Positions 44,576-54,989 are shown, numbered from the stretch's first letter. The stretch: DNA of 64,000 nucleotides from Ligula intestinalis (GCA_036362985.1 JAYGXS010000004.1:11886930-11950929); one strand, 5' to 3'. A program made the numbers and translations. Notes: generated from the sequence alone by a model not told the origin.

Positions 44576-44678
44576 GCAGCAGATACGGGTCTGCTACTGC
44601 TTATGGTGAATCCGCGAAGGATCTCGAAATATCGGGCGAATAAACGTATTGGCCGAGCGATCGAGTTGTCTTCTTCTC
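44576..44678 (+). mobile_element. Short Penelope-like element, truncated copy (103 bp)
   Basis: Flanked by the exact 12-bp repeat AATAGGAACTCA at 44564-44575 and 44679-44690. It corresponds to the right half of the element at 53360-53567: TCTGCTACTG, GTGAATCCGCGAAGG, ATCTCGAAAT, CGGGCGAATAAACGTATT and GTTGTCTTCTTCT at the 3' end. Loss of one end with a preserved other end and a duplicated target is what target-primed reverse transcription produces. Confidence 0.8.
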
Positions 44679-45077
44679 AATAGGAACTCAATTAATCGAT
44701 GTATCGATTTTGCACTGGCGTATAAAGCCCTGTGCAGTCGCCACCAGACATTCGTTGCAGATAGTTAATTGACTTACACTCTCTGCAGGTGCCTCCCTTT
44801 ACTCACGCCAACACCTGGGACGTAAACATTCGTATTTACACTGAGTTACCGCGTTTGGCAGCAGCAGTCAAGTCGCACCTGCTATTTGATGTGTCTGAAC
44901 TAGCTACTGGGTTTTGCATCCAGGTGCTCGAATGTAAATGTCCGGGCATGTGTTTACACGCTTCAGTTTGTCCGGAAATCGGGCCGAAATGCATCCGAAA
45001 CTGGTGGCTCATATGCGCTTTTGGGCTGCGCTTTGTCTACGCATCAGTAGTGAAAAAAGCAAGGGAGACTGTCTCCT

Positions 45078-45110
45078 TTGTTGTTGTTGTTGTTGTTGTT
45101 GTTTTTTTTG
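45078..45110. repeat. TTG microsatellite with T run
   Basis: Eight or more TTG units followed by eight T. Confidence 0.9.
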
Positions 45111-45159
45111 TTGCCTTCCGAGGGGCTCGAGATTGAGCCCCAGGACACAGCAGGACGAG

Positions 45160-45480
45160 TATATCCCATACCGCGACTGGTGAGCGTATCGCAGTGGCGC
45201 AAGTTAATAGGGAAGACGTTTACCGCTGCAATCTTCAGCTCCGGTTCTGTTTGAGAAGAAATCAATTTGGATGCCGGATGGGAGGAATAGTATATTTGAT
45301 ACAAGGGAAGTGGAGCATAGGTTGGAGGAAGTTGGCAGCTGGATGAGCGTGCGCCCGGCCGCGAGGGCGGGCATCCGAAGCGTGAGAGCGGGGTACTCAT
45401 CACATTAGTCATCCTTGAGTGTGATTGGCGAGGACTAATTAAGCAGACACGCTGCATACGCACTTTCTAGCATTCGCGGG
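45160..45480 (-). repeat. LTR-like solo repeat, inverted
   Basis: On the minus strand it carries CGCCAATCACACTC, CCAGCTGCCAACTTCCTCC, the GAACCGGAGCTGAAGATTGC block and CCACTGCGATACGC, the same order as 33782-34139 and 44110-44520. Confidence 0.6.
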
Positions 45481-45671
45481 AGGCAAGAGGTTGAGCGTTG
45501 CACGCGGAGTTCAGCCACCGCAAGGACCCCTCTACCAGTGTACTGAGTTTGCTTGACGTCGTAACTACTAATGCGCATGCTGTTGGCATCAATTAGACAG
45601 AGGCATACGCAACTTTAACCACAAGGGACGGCACAGGAGGGGGATGATGGTGTAAAGTCGGTATTGAGGAG

Positions 45672-45900
45672 GAATCTCTGAAGTGACCCAACTCCACGTG
45701 CACCACCGAACCTCTCGCGACTCTTAGCACGTACGCGCCAGTGTCTGCTGACCACAGTCCGTTCTGGCCGATCACTTTCAAGGCTAACTCGCACAGGACC
45801 TGATTGTGACAGCTGTAGCGTTCTCACACTTCAGACACCACCCCTTCAGATGCGACTATCAACTTCCTCCAACCTAGTGTTCCCTGTTTTCTTACCTCCC
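45672..45900 (+). repeat. LTR-like repeat, 3' truncated
   Basis: Starts GAAGTGACCCAACTCCACG, similar to 33783, and includes the AACCTCTCGCGACTC and TCTGGCCGATCA segments. It is cut near 45900, where a Penelope C-terminal fragment begins, so the terminal GGGCCTGAAGATCGC block is missing. Confidence 0.5.
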
Positions 45901-45905
45901 CTATC

Positions 45906-46335
45906 TGATAAGGTGGCCAGATTGCTGCTAGAAAGTTGGTCCTCGATTGGCAAACTTAAAAGAGCCATATACCTTCATCCCGCATATCAAGCGCTCCGCA
46001 CAAGGCTAAAATCTGCTCATAGCGGAGCAATAGGTCGGGCGAATGAAGATACGCAGGGCCGACAGACGGTAGGCGCAAGCGAAGGAGAGGGAAATGCTCA
46101 AAAGGCCCACGAACGACGTGATGCATCTCATGGAAGCGCCCACGAGGGTGAAGACAATTCAAGCAGCCACCAGAAATCCGTCGACGTGTAAGCATCAGGC
46201 CCAGTTATAACACGCGTCTAGCAGTCAGACACACTCATTCGACGCTGGTAGGAGAATAGAAACTACGCTCTGACGATGAAAACGAGAATATTTTTGAAAC
46301 ATCAGCTCAGGAATTGCCCCTTCTTCGTCTTCCGG
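45906..46335 (+). pseudogene. Penelope-like element C-terminus and 3' region
   Basis: The + frame reads VARLLLESWSSIGKLKRAIY and LHPAYQALRTRLKSAHSG, the C-terminal segment that follows the GIY-YIG nuclease in Penelope proteins of this type, then low-complexity sequence. At 46268-46302, CTCTGACGATG followed by GAAAC gives the hammerhead-like motif; the fragment ends near CCTTCTTCGTCTTC (46319-46332). The rest of the protein is missing. The join with the LTR-like repeat at about 45900 is a chimera. Confidence 0.65.
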
Positions 46336-46384
46336 GGGATGATGAAAGGAATATTATATCGGGACCTCGAATAGTTTCGCAGAG

Positions 46385-46500
46385 TGTACTGTTTCTGCTA
46401 CCTGGTGTGCCAATTATTCTCTTCTCTCACGGAACCGGGCCTGATGATCGCAGCTGCAAGGGTCTCGCCTATTAGCTTAAGGCATTGTGGTATCGCTCCT
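46385..46500 (+). repeat. 3' fragment of the LTR-like repeat
   Basis: GAACCGGGCCTGATGATCGC, then CTGCAAGGGTCTCGCCTATT; the same block ends the LTR-like repeats at 33782 and 44110. Confidence 0.55.
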
Positions 46501-46949
46501 CATGGAAAATTAGTGCGTTATTCAAGTTACTTAGACCTATCAGGAGACACTAGTAGTCGTGACGGGGACAAACTACAAGGGTTCATTCGTAATGTGGCGT
46601 CTATGGCCACTCGCACATGTTAGTACCCAAGCCTCCTCTGTATTAGGACTGACACCCGTGAAGTTAGAAAGTAGTTCCTACGTGGTATACGTCGGCAGGC
46701 TGTTTATCTTTGTTAGCCACTACTTCCATGCTCATCTCTGATAATTTTGTTGTTGGAAGGTAGCAGGCATGGTGTATGATTGAGTTAGATGCCTCGCAAG
46801 CTTGCTTTATTACAAACAAATTCCTAGCGCCATTGGTATTCGTCCGCGAAGGTCAAACTTTCGTGTTGCATTCGATGTGCTGTACTTTAGCCGGCGGCTC
46901 CGACTCACGTCAGATACAGCGCACACTCTCATTCAGTCGTTCTGTTAGG
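46501..46949. other. Unassigned sequence
   Basis: Open frames only; no recognisable motif. Confidence 0.3.
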
Positions 46950-47195
46950 AGAAGCCGCTGGTATATTGTGGTAAATCAGACTGTATTGACTCTCAGGTGT
47001 GGTGTCTGTAGATTCTGTGCGAGTCTGCCTAATTTCTTGTCCTCTCTCGTGGTAGTTTTCTGTGTTGTCCCTGCTGGCTGTAGCCTTCATGTCACTTGCC
47101 CAGCTCGCCTCAGTGTCTGTTGCAGCTTGCTTCAGCGTTTGCTGCGGCTTGTTGGAGCGCGTGGTGCCCATCGTCAAAATCGATGGGGGAACTGT
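46950..47195 (+). repeat. Dispersed repeat module C, copy 2
   Basis: Second half matches 26838-27060 and 48285-48535 (GCCCAGCTCGCCTCAGTGTC, GCTTCAGCGTTTGCTG, TTGTTGGAGCGCGTGGTG). It runs directly into a GT microsatellite. Confidence 0.75.
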
Positions 47196-47196
47196 C

Positions 47197-47200
<4 letters not shown>

Positions 47201-47241
<41 letters not shown>
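47201..47241. repeat. GT microsatellite, 41 bp
   Basis: Uninterrupted GT dinucleotides directly after module C; the other two copies of the module lack it. Confidence 0.95.
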
Positions 47242-47244
<3 letters not shown>

Positions 47245-47344
47245 CACTGCTAGTCGTTCTGTTATTAGCAAAACAAACACTATTTAGCGAACACCACAGT
47301 CGTTGCAGTCGCATCAGTCACTCTGCGACAATCCTCCGATGAAA

Positions 47345-47620
47345 GGTAAGCGGCGTACCTGTTCCTGTTCTACCTGCTTCTGTTCTCTTTCTCTCCTCGC
47401 TTGTTCGTTTCGCTCTGTTCTTTTTTCTAACTCTTCTTCACTCTTCCCTCTCCTTCTTTCTCACCCCTCATCTGCCTATCTTTGTTATCTTCTCGATTTT
47501 CCTCTCGTTCCTTGCACTTCTCTCTCTCTCCCTCCCCCTTTTCCTTTTTCTCTCCTTTCCTCTTCGCCCATCCACATTGCAAAGTTCACCAGCTGTCTCT
47601 CTCTCTCTCTCTTCTTTCAG
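47345..47620 (+). other. Long pyrimidine-rich tract ending in an acceptor-like CAG
   Basis: About 275 bp strongly biased to C and T on the + strand, ending CTCTCTCTCTCTTCTTTCAG at 47601-47620, then CCCCGCCCACGG and ATG at 47632. It looks like an intron 3' end or trans-splice acceptor, but the following frame stops after 14 codons. Confidence 0.45.
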
Positions 47621-48084
47621 CCCCGCCCACGGATGCCAACCGACAACGGAGCATGGGTAGCGCCTTTCAGTCGTTGACTGACTGGTTACCCCTCTCAGGA
47701 GGGTGTTGGCTCAGGCGTCATGCAGGGCTGCTCTCACCCTTCTGAGATTGAATGGTCTGCATGCATATGCAATGTCAGTCCTCGGCCAACCACGGTCCCT
47801 GCGGCCTGGAAGACGCTGGAACGTTCTCTCACTTATGAATCCCTGTTGGTGATTGCGTCCACGCTCCCACTTGTCTTGAGACCCCACCTCAGGTTTCCGG
47901 AAAGCTAGGCGGTCACTATGCGGTGGGGAAGAGAGTGAGGTTGACCTCGGCGCGATTCTTCCCTCACTATAATAAATCTGAATGCGTCTGAATCTATCAC
48001 GGTGCGCTAAAAGCCGTGGCTTGGAGGGTTTACCAACTGACGGGAAAACTCGGGTCCCCTACGTTGCTGCTCCTTTTGTACGCG
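47621..48084. other. Unassigned sequence
   Basis: No gene supported; an AATAAA occurs at 47970-47975. Confidence 0.3.
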
Positions 48085-48270
48085 TCTTTTTGTGTGTGCG
48101 TATGGGAGGAGAGGGAGGACTGAGAGTCAGGCTGCAATGGCTCCCTCTTAATGTGGCCTTTATGGCGCTCCCGCGCAGTCGGGAGCATACCTAGCGAGAT
48201 GGCTGTGTCAAGTGTGCGCGTGCTGAGTGTTTATCGCGCCAGCCATCTACACCCTCCCTCATCCCCGGTC
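48085..48270 (-). repeat. Dispersed repeat module D, inverted copy
   Basis: The minus strand reads GGCTGGCGCG, GCGGGAGCGCCATAAAGGCC and ACATTAAGAGGGAGCCATTG, matching 36350-36700 and 56865-57170. Confidence 0.7.
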
Positions 48271-48284
48271 TTATTGACTTTGTC

Positions 48285-48535
48285 TTTACACCGGAAACGG
48301 AGGTGGGATTGGCGAGCGAGTGGGTAGATACTGCGCGAGTCTGCCTACACTCCTGTTTTCTCTCGTGCCAGTTCTCTGCGTTGCTCCTGCTTGCTGTGGT
48401 TTCGTGTTGCTTGCCCAGCTCGCCTCAGTGTCTGTTGCGGCTGGCTTCAGCGTTTGCTGCTGCTTGTTGGAGCGCGTGGTGTCCATCGTCGAAATCGACG
48501 GGGGAACTGTCGTCGCGGTGTCTGTAGCAGCCCAC
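48285..48535 (+). repeat. Dispersed repeat module C, copy 3
   Basis: Full-length match to 26838-27060, from TTTACACCGGAAACGGAGG to GGGGGAACTGTCGTCG. Confidence 0.75.
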
Positions 48536-49340
48536 ACCTCTATGAGATCCAAGCCCAACTGCCCCACCTAAAGCCTTGCATGCGCGAAGTTGGCCACTAG
48601 GTCACGCTTGTCACCTGCAGACGGGGTGTTAATTGCTGTCACCTGTTGCGGCTGTAGTCATCTGCTGTCATCTTGACCTTGTCATTGGGGTAGGGTGGGC
48701 GTGGGAATAGTAAATGGCGCAGATCTGTTTCACTCTAAACAAGCTACTGCGCATTTCCATTGATCCTCACCGCTTGCGAGGCAAGGAATGCCGTACGAGG
48801 CTTACACGAGGACAAGTGGTCGTGGTCAGTACGCCTGGGATGCGCTGCACACGTGGGAACGTTGCTGTGTGTTTATGAGAACGCAATGTCGGGCAGGCGA
48901 TGGCGGCGCCTAGACCAATGGTCATTTTGCACTTGTACAAATAAAAACTCTGCTAGTACTACTACAGATTAAACGGAGACGTTCCCTAGAGGTATATGCG
49001 ATAAGTGATTTTGATGCTTGGGTAGGTTGGATTGTTTAGCATTTCTTCAATTGGACCGCCACACGCAATGCCTTAACACATATGTCGTCATTTTTGAAAT
49101 GACACGTCTGGTTTGTTAATAAGAAAAAGGACTCAGATGTCTACGTCGAATAAGCATATTTGGAGAAGGAACTTCGGTAAGCACGCCATCTATGGTCTCC
49201 TAAAGAGGACACGGGCATAGCAACGCCCAAGCCAAGTAATAAATGTGGTCCTGCGCGCAATTCCAGGACGAAAAAATATTCCTAGTTCCTAACTCTAACA
49301 TAAACCTAAACCGTAGGCTTAATCTTACCCGTACCGTAGA
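48536..49340. other. Unassigned sequence
   Basis: Nothing recognised on either strand. Confidence 0.35.
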
Positions 49341-49513
49341 CTCTAACCCAGGAGTCGGCAACCTTTTTAACAGAGAGAGCTAGGAAAGCAAATATTTTGA
49401 AATATATTTCAGTGAGAGCCATATAGTATATTTTAAGATTAAATTCAATCAAATGCGAGCATAATAAGCTTCTGAATTTATTCTTTAAAATACTGATCTT
49501 ATAGTACTCATAG

Positions 49514-51219
49514 TTAATGCGACTTCTGGCGTTGCATTGATTCGCTGAGGGTTTTATAGTCTGGTTGGTAGTTGGTGAGGTTAAGCATCATGCTAGCGTT
49601 GAAGCTTTCATCCGTTAAACGTGATCGTAGGGTGGACTTGATGTATCTAAGATGTGAGAATGACTGCTCACATGCATACATAGATCCAAACAGGGTCAAT
49701 GCAGCAATACTCACAGGGTGCAGTATATGGTATGTGACCGGACGCGCGTTTCTAGTCTTGATCATCAGCTGGTCTTCGGGTTGAAGTGTTTTTATTTCTG
49801 TCCACAGGTTCTTGCTTGCCGACTCCGCTTTATGTCATGCAATTTTTTGCTAATCTTCATTGAAGTCGACGAGTGTACTCTTGAAGTTCCCCAAAGCGTG
49901 CTTTAAACGACTGTAGGAGATTGGATTTGAATCCAACTAGTTGGTGTAAATCAAAGTTTTGAGTGGACTCACTTACTGTACATACATCTTTATATGGTCT
50001 CAGTTTTTCAAAATGTAGTAAACGATCTGTTTTAAGAACCATGATAAAGAGTTTCAGCTTGTTTTCGAAAGCAAACTGGGATTGTTGAAGGGATAACACT
50101 GTATTTCCATTGACTTGCAATTTAAAGTTGAGTTGGTTCAGATGTTCGGTTATATCGACGAGAAAATAAAATATGAGGAGCCACTCAGTTTTGGCTAGCT
50201 CACGATGCTCAATGCCCTTAATTTCACGGAAAGTCCGGATTTCGTTCAGGCTATGCACTTTCCCTTTTGACAACCAACTTACATTTCTGTGCAAACTCAG
50301 ACCATGATAGTTATTACCAACTTCATCCAGCAGTGTTTTAAACTGTCGACCATTTGAGGCTCGAGCAACAATAAAGTTAATCAAACGGATGACCAGCGAC
50401 ATCACTTCGCCGAGCTGCCCGTCACATATCTGAGCACAAAGAGCTTCCTGGTGTAGAATGAAATGGAAACGTAGGAAGGGTCTATTTTCATATTCACAGA
50501 GAAGCACAAATCCCTTTTTTTCCTCACCATACATGGAGCACCATCAGTACCCACTGAGATAAGTTTATCCATAGGTTTTTTTTCTTGAGCGAACTCCATG
50601 AAAGACTTGAATAAATCCTCACCTAATATGGGCCCTTTTATTGGCAGAACCGCCAGACTTTCTTCGCGCAGTGTATCACCAGCAGCATATCTTTCAATCA
50701 CACTGAACTGCACCAATGGCTTACTTCTGTTGAATCATCCAAAGCCAGGGAAAAGAACGGCGTTGCATGTATGTCTTTCACTTTCGCTTCCTTCACGTGG
50801 TTTGCCATCATGGTGGTACGCTCATGAACTGTGTGTGCCGACAAAGGTGTCTTGTATCCGTTTGATTATCTTGTCTTTGTTCGGGGGATCATCAAAACGT
50901 TGATTGGCTACATCCAGCATTAACGTTTTAGAAAACTCGCCATCTGGGAATGGTTTTACGCTTCTAACTATTGCTAAAGGTCCAACAAAGCTAGCGGAGT
51001 TGTAGTCACCTTGCCGGATCCATACGCGGAGTTGCATCTGGCTGGTTTGCATCCTTTGCTCATTAGCTCTTGGTATGCTTTCTTTCGGCTATCTCCCGCA
51101 GGGTATTTTGATGCAAAGGTATCATGGCATGTGTTGAAGTGGCGCTTTACATTCGACCGTTTCATCGATGCAATCTTGTTATTGCAAATTAGGCAAACCA
51201 CATAACCTGCTCTTTCCAC
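49514..51219 (-). pseudogene. hAT transposase with BED zinc finger
   Basis: Minus-strand stretches 51219-50974, 51052-50822, 50716-50402, 50534-49857 and 49765-49514 form one ancestral protein. Order: BED finger with CLICNNK and KRHFNTCH; KTLMLDVANQRF; FFSLALDDSTEVS (first catalytic Asp); KLISVGTDGAPCM (second catalytic Asp); FILHQEALCAQ (expected H-x-x-HQEAL); GNNYHGLSLHRNVSWLS; AFENKLKLFIMVLKTD; and the dimerisation tail CEQSFSHLRYIKSTLRSRLT with the catalytic Glu. The motifs fit hAT transposases of the type domesticated as ZBED5 and GTF2IRD2 relatives. Frameshifts and stops make this copy inactive, although the catalytic residues themselves survive. Confidence 0.85.
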
Positions 51220-51479
51220 AAAGGCGAATACTTCAGGCCATTAATCCTGAAATGTACGATACTCCTCATCTCTTTTTCTTTTCACCATCTTCTCTGGTGC
51301 AGAGGTTAACTTCAGACAAATGAGAGAGTGTGTGTGTAGCGTTCAAAAATGTGCGATCTGCTATAGTCACTACACTAAGAATACTCCGTCTGATGAAAGA
51401 AAGCACCCAGATGTTAGGAGCGATTTACTAGTACACCAGGCAAGTTTCCGCCAATGGACTGTTTGCTTGCGTCCGCCTG

Positions 51480-51960
51480 GGGGACATACACACAAGGGAC
51501 TATAGATGACAAGGCAGTCCATTCAGTCACGCACACGCACACGCACTCGAGCATACACGCACATCGAAATAAGCACGCCTACCTAAGGGCCATTTGAATA
51601 CCTCATCCCTCGGCTGATTCAGCAAAGATCTCGGCAGGCGACATCCCCTCGGGCAATTTCAAGACACCAATAACAGAACATTTGAACGTGCTCCGAAATC
51701 CTACTAAAGCAGCAGTCACCATTGTCTCACGCTCTCTCTCAGGTCTGGCTGCACGCAATCAACACTAGCCCAGGCTTCGCCAGTGGCCACTGCCACCTGG
51801 GACGGCAATTGGGAGTTCTGTACATAATAAATCACTCCTTCTGGTGGCTTCTGTCTTTTAACTTCCAACCTGGAATTTGGCCTGGTGATTGTAGTGACCC
51901 AAGTACAACCCACTGCTTAGACCGCCTAAAGAGTAACCAACATCACAAAATCTCAAGTTT
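51480..51960 (+). repeat. LTR-like segment inside the hAT element (tentative)
   Basis: CACACGCAC-rich sequence, then TCTGTACATAATAAATCACT with CCTTCTGGTGG, parallels 55325-55370 (TTTGTACACAATAAACCCTC with CTTCGGGTGG). It ends in GGCCTGGTGATTGTAGTGAC, like the ends of other LTR-like repeats here. The left limit is unclear. Confidence 0.4.
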
Positions 51961-52155
51961 CTGAGAGCGCCATACGCAGTCATCAAAAGAGCCATATATG
52001 GCTCGCGAGCCATAGGTTGCCGACCCCGGCTCTAACCATACAGTTAACACTAGTTATTAGGAAGGTTTGGTAAATTTGAATGAATCAACTGACCCAAATA
52101 TGAAAAATGTGTGGCCTCGATGGAATTGGAATCAACACAGCAGGGAAGGCTTTAG

Positions 52156-52250
52156 AAAAGAGGAAGATTCGATCGTTGGGACAACACTTTTATTCACCTG
52201 CTTCCCCTACTGCTTTATGCTTATGTCTCTGCTGAAGAATCCGCGACGCA
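52156..52250 (-). mobile_element. Short Penelope-like element, truncated and inverted copy (95 bp)
   Basis: Flanked by the exact 14-bp repeat AGGGAAGGCTTTAG at 52142-52155 and 52251-52264. The content matches the 3' arm of the element at 53360-53567, read on the minus strand: GAGGAAGATTCGATCGTTGG, TTTATTCACCTGC, CTACTGCTTTATGC, and GTCTCTGCTGAAGAATCC. Its 5' end is truncated (right side). Confidence 0.8.
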
Positions 52251-52264
52251 AGGGAAGGCTTTAG

Positions 52265-53346
52265 GACAACCAACGCTCATTGAGCTACGAAGGCACGCGG
52301 AAGCACGCGTTCTCTGGGGCAAGCGCGCAGGTAAATTGGCGAGAATGCTCCTGCCAAACAGGCGGTACAGTAATCGACGCGGCATACGAAAGACGCACGC
52401 ACGAACGCACACACGCACGCACGCATGCAAAGGTCGAATGCATGCAGTTAGCTGGACGGCGATAAGCAAAGCTGCAGTTAAGAATCTGAGGAATTGCACG
52501 CAGCTCTCCCCTACGCGAGGCGGAAGGGCAATGATTCGTCGATATGTTATCAGGTTTTTTTTAATACTTCATACAATCGGGACATCCGCGGATCCATACA
52601 ACGTACACCACCAGTGTGAGGCTCGAGTCGTTGACCTGATTTGTCTTTAAACTGTGCACGAACACCTGCCGGCGAGTTGCAAGCAGCGAACCCTGGAACC
52701 TAAAGCTTACTGGCCTGGTGTTTCGGATTTTCGCTCGAATTCAGCACCAGAGGGTGTTGATGGCGCATAGAGTGTGGTGATTATAGGATGCGGTTGTTTT
52801 GCTATCACCTGCCTAATTCAATTAGCAGATCTCGCGTCTATCGCTCGGACTTGCACATAATGCGATAATGGCTCGTTAGTCCACGCCCGAGATGCGGGTA
52901 ACCAACGGCTGCAGTGACAGTCAGCCATAGGACACAGTAATTACCACATCAACGGATCGAAAATGGTGATGCAATTTTGGCAATTAACGACTTGAAAGCG
53001 GACGGGATCGCTGGGCCACGAAGTCTATTGGGTTAATCTTTTGGATTCTAGAAGCAGAGGCAGCATCCGATACGGGTTGCCCTCTGGTGCGCTAATGGCT
53101 TGATCACCGGCATGTGGATCGTGACCCGCTGAATTTACATCACCCGTGTTGGAATTGAACGTGATAATTACTCGGCCACCTGACTTCCTAGCGCTGGCGT
53201 TAGAAGACGCGTTCGTCTGTGCGCTCCCAGGGTGGCAAATTGCTTTGGCCAAACTGAGCCTTAGCACAGGCACTTGTTTGTAGACCGGGCGCCTGTAAGC
53301 CATGGCTTAAGCAACTCACGACTCATACGATTTTCATCTCCCGCGA
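52265..53346. other. Unassigned sequence
   Basis: Contains a short ACGC-type simple repeat at 52387-52428. An open frame at 53025-53303 (minus) is not supported by any motif. Confidence 0.3.
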
Positions 53347-53359
53347 CAATTTCGGCTTC

Positions 53360-53567
53360 CAATACAAGCAAACATGCGAGTCCCAGGAAGTAACTGAGAA
53401 GAAGACGACGAAATCGCTGGGAAAATACGTTTATTTGCCTGACGTTTTGACAGAAACGGGTTTCTGCTACTGTCTCCTGTTCGTGTCTTTGATGATGAAT
53501 CCGTGACGGATATCGAACCGTCAGGCGAATAAACTTAGTGTCTCAGCGATCATGTCGTCTTCTTCTC
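53360..53567 (+). mobile_element. Short palindromic Penelope-like element, full length (208 bp)
   Basis: Flanked by the 13-bp direct repeat CAATTTCGGCTTC: 53347-53359 at the left and 53567-53579 at the right (one shared base at the edge). It starts CAATACAAGC...GAGTCCCAGGAA like the element at 35715. Arms from 53392 and to 53571 are inverted copies (GAGAAGAAGACGAC, ATCGCTG, TTTATTTGCCTGACG). The centre holds CTGCTACTGTCTCCTG and TTTGATGAT, then a 7-bp hairpin with one bulged A, then GAAC. It sits within the PLE remnant to its right, splitting off that element's downstream part. Confidence 0.85.
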
Positions 53568-53579
53568 AATTTCGGCTTC

Positions 53580-54290
53580 GTCAAATTTGACTGTGGCTGG
53601 ATTGCGCCGAATGAACTGTGAATTGAGAATTGGGGCCCTTTATCCGCGTTCGGCAACTCGCGCCCGGAGCAGTCTTCCAGTTTACCCAACAAAGTTGCTT
53701 TGTACGAAATTGCACCAGATCCAGTAGACCACTCCGGATGTTTCGCGCAGTGGCAGTGGTTCAATCGGCTTCAGTATCCGACGCCTTATGGTTGCCTCCG
53801 GCTTGTGTGCAACTCCTACTCAAAGTAGTGCGAGAAGGTGGTCGACGACCACCGTTATCTTTCTATCGTACGGAATCGCTCGAAAAAATTTGGGGTTGGT
53901 GCGATTTTGTCGTTCTTCTTGTTTGCGCATGCACCTGTTGAGGAAGTCGCGCGGGTAGCCATTTGCTCTGGGTGGTTGCTGTTGAAGTTCACTCCTTACA
54001 TCATATTTGCCGCTTTCCTGAACACGGGCCAACATAATCTTCGCGGCAGACGAGGACATCGAGTAAGGCCAGCTGGTTGTTTTCTTCCTCCTCCATCGTA
54101 AGTTGGATGTCCGGGGAGACGCTGTTGTGACGTTCCTTGAACCTGAGCACCTGATCGCGTTCGATGACGACGAAGGTGTCATTCACATATCGCGCCCAGA
54201 ATTTCGGTCTGTGGTGTTGGAAAACCAGCTGTTTATTCCTCTTCCATCGTAAATCCTATGCCTGGGAAGACGCTGTTGGGACGTTGTTTG
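53580..54290 (-). pseudogene. Penelope-like reverse transcriptase remnant
   Basis: The minus strand from 54290 reads FWARYVNDTFVVIERDQVLR, then SVSPDIQLTMEEEENNQLAL with LDVLVCREDY, then after a frameshift ANGYPRDFLNRCMRKQEERQ and NPKFFRAIPYDRK. The first block is the catalytic palm motif of Penelope reverse transcriptases, normally YVDDTF; here the second position of the Asp pair reads Asn-Asp (YVND), so catalysis would be lost. The lower part (53580-53800) is a very degraded nuclease region in which only TRIK-like traces are visible. It is 5' and 3' truncated. Confidence 0.8.
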
Positions 54291-54989
54291 GAAACTGTGC
54301 TAGACGATACCAATTATTAAAAACAAGCTTACTACTGCAAAATAAGTAGGCAGTTATGCTGGATATAAAGGGCGTGGTGATCCTTATAATGCATTGTTAC
54401 CTTACAACTTAATGAATCCTTTTTAGGCGAAATAATATTTCAGAAGTTCGATTAGTATTTCGCGAGATACGACATTGCTCACTCTAAATTAAGGGTGCTT
54501 TTGTCTGACGAAACACAATTTCAACGCTGCTTTTGACTGTCTTATACCCACTGGATTCGGTAGTATCCGATTATCTGATGTAAGGAATCCCACATCCATA
54601 CGATAGGAACCTGATACAGTTGAAAAACCGTTTTCTCTGTCTTTGCGTGTTATCTCTGGAGGGCATTAGTGATCAACCAGTCTCAGTGCTCAAGTTTTAC
54701 GTCAGGCCGAATGTGGAGAAATTGTGAGGTAATGGGCTCATCCTGACCACAGAGCAGTGCTTACTTACCCATAGTTTGCCTTATGGCGTAAGAGACTCGC
54801 TCAGTCCACACCTCAGTTAGTCTTGCCGCACTAGTAGGTTTCAAGGTCAAATAAAAGACTGCTAGCCGCCAGGGTTAAACTGATCGAAAGGGGTCCTTTA
54901 AAACATCAGGAGCATACTTATTGCATTCAGAGATGGCATTGGGGATGTTAGCAATGTAGCCTGACCAAATGCTAGAAACATTGGAGGCT
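54291..54989. other. Unassigned sequence
   Basis: Nothing recognised on either strand. Confidence 0.35.

Larger units (their letters stand above)
49349..52029 (-). mobile_element. hAT DNA transposon, 2.7 kb
   Basis: Exact 8-bp target duplication CTCTAACC at 49341-49348 and 52030-52037. Terminal inverted repeats are CAGGAGTCGGCAACCT and CCGGGGTCGGCAACCT (14 of 16 positions agree). The minus strand carries a frameshifted transposase with a BED finger. About 700 bp before the right end seem to include a foreign LTR-like segment. TIR and TSD fit the Charlie/Ac-like hAT group. Confidence 0.9.

Noticed and set aside
46929..47177. Open frames over module C copies as a protein family
   Set aside because: Three repeated copies of the same noncoding module give similar frames on both strands; repetition explains the apparent conservation.
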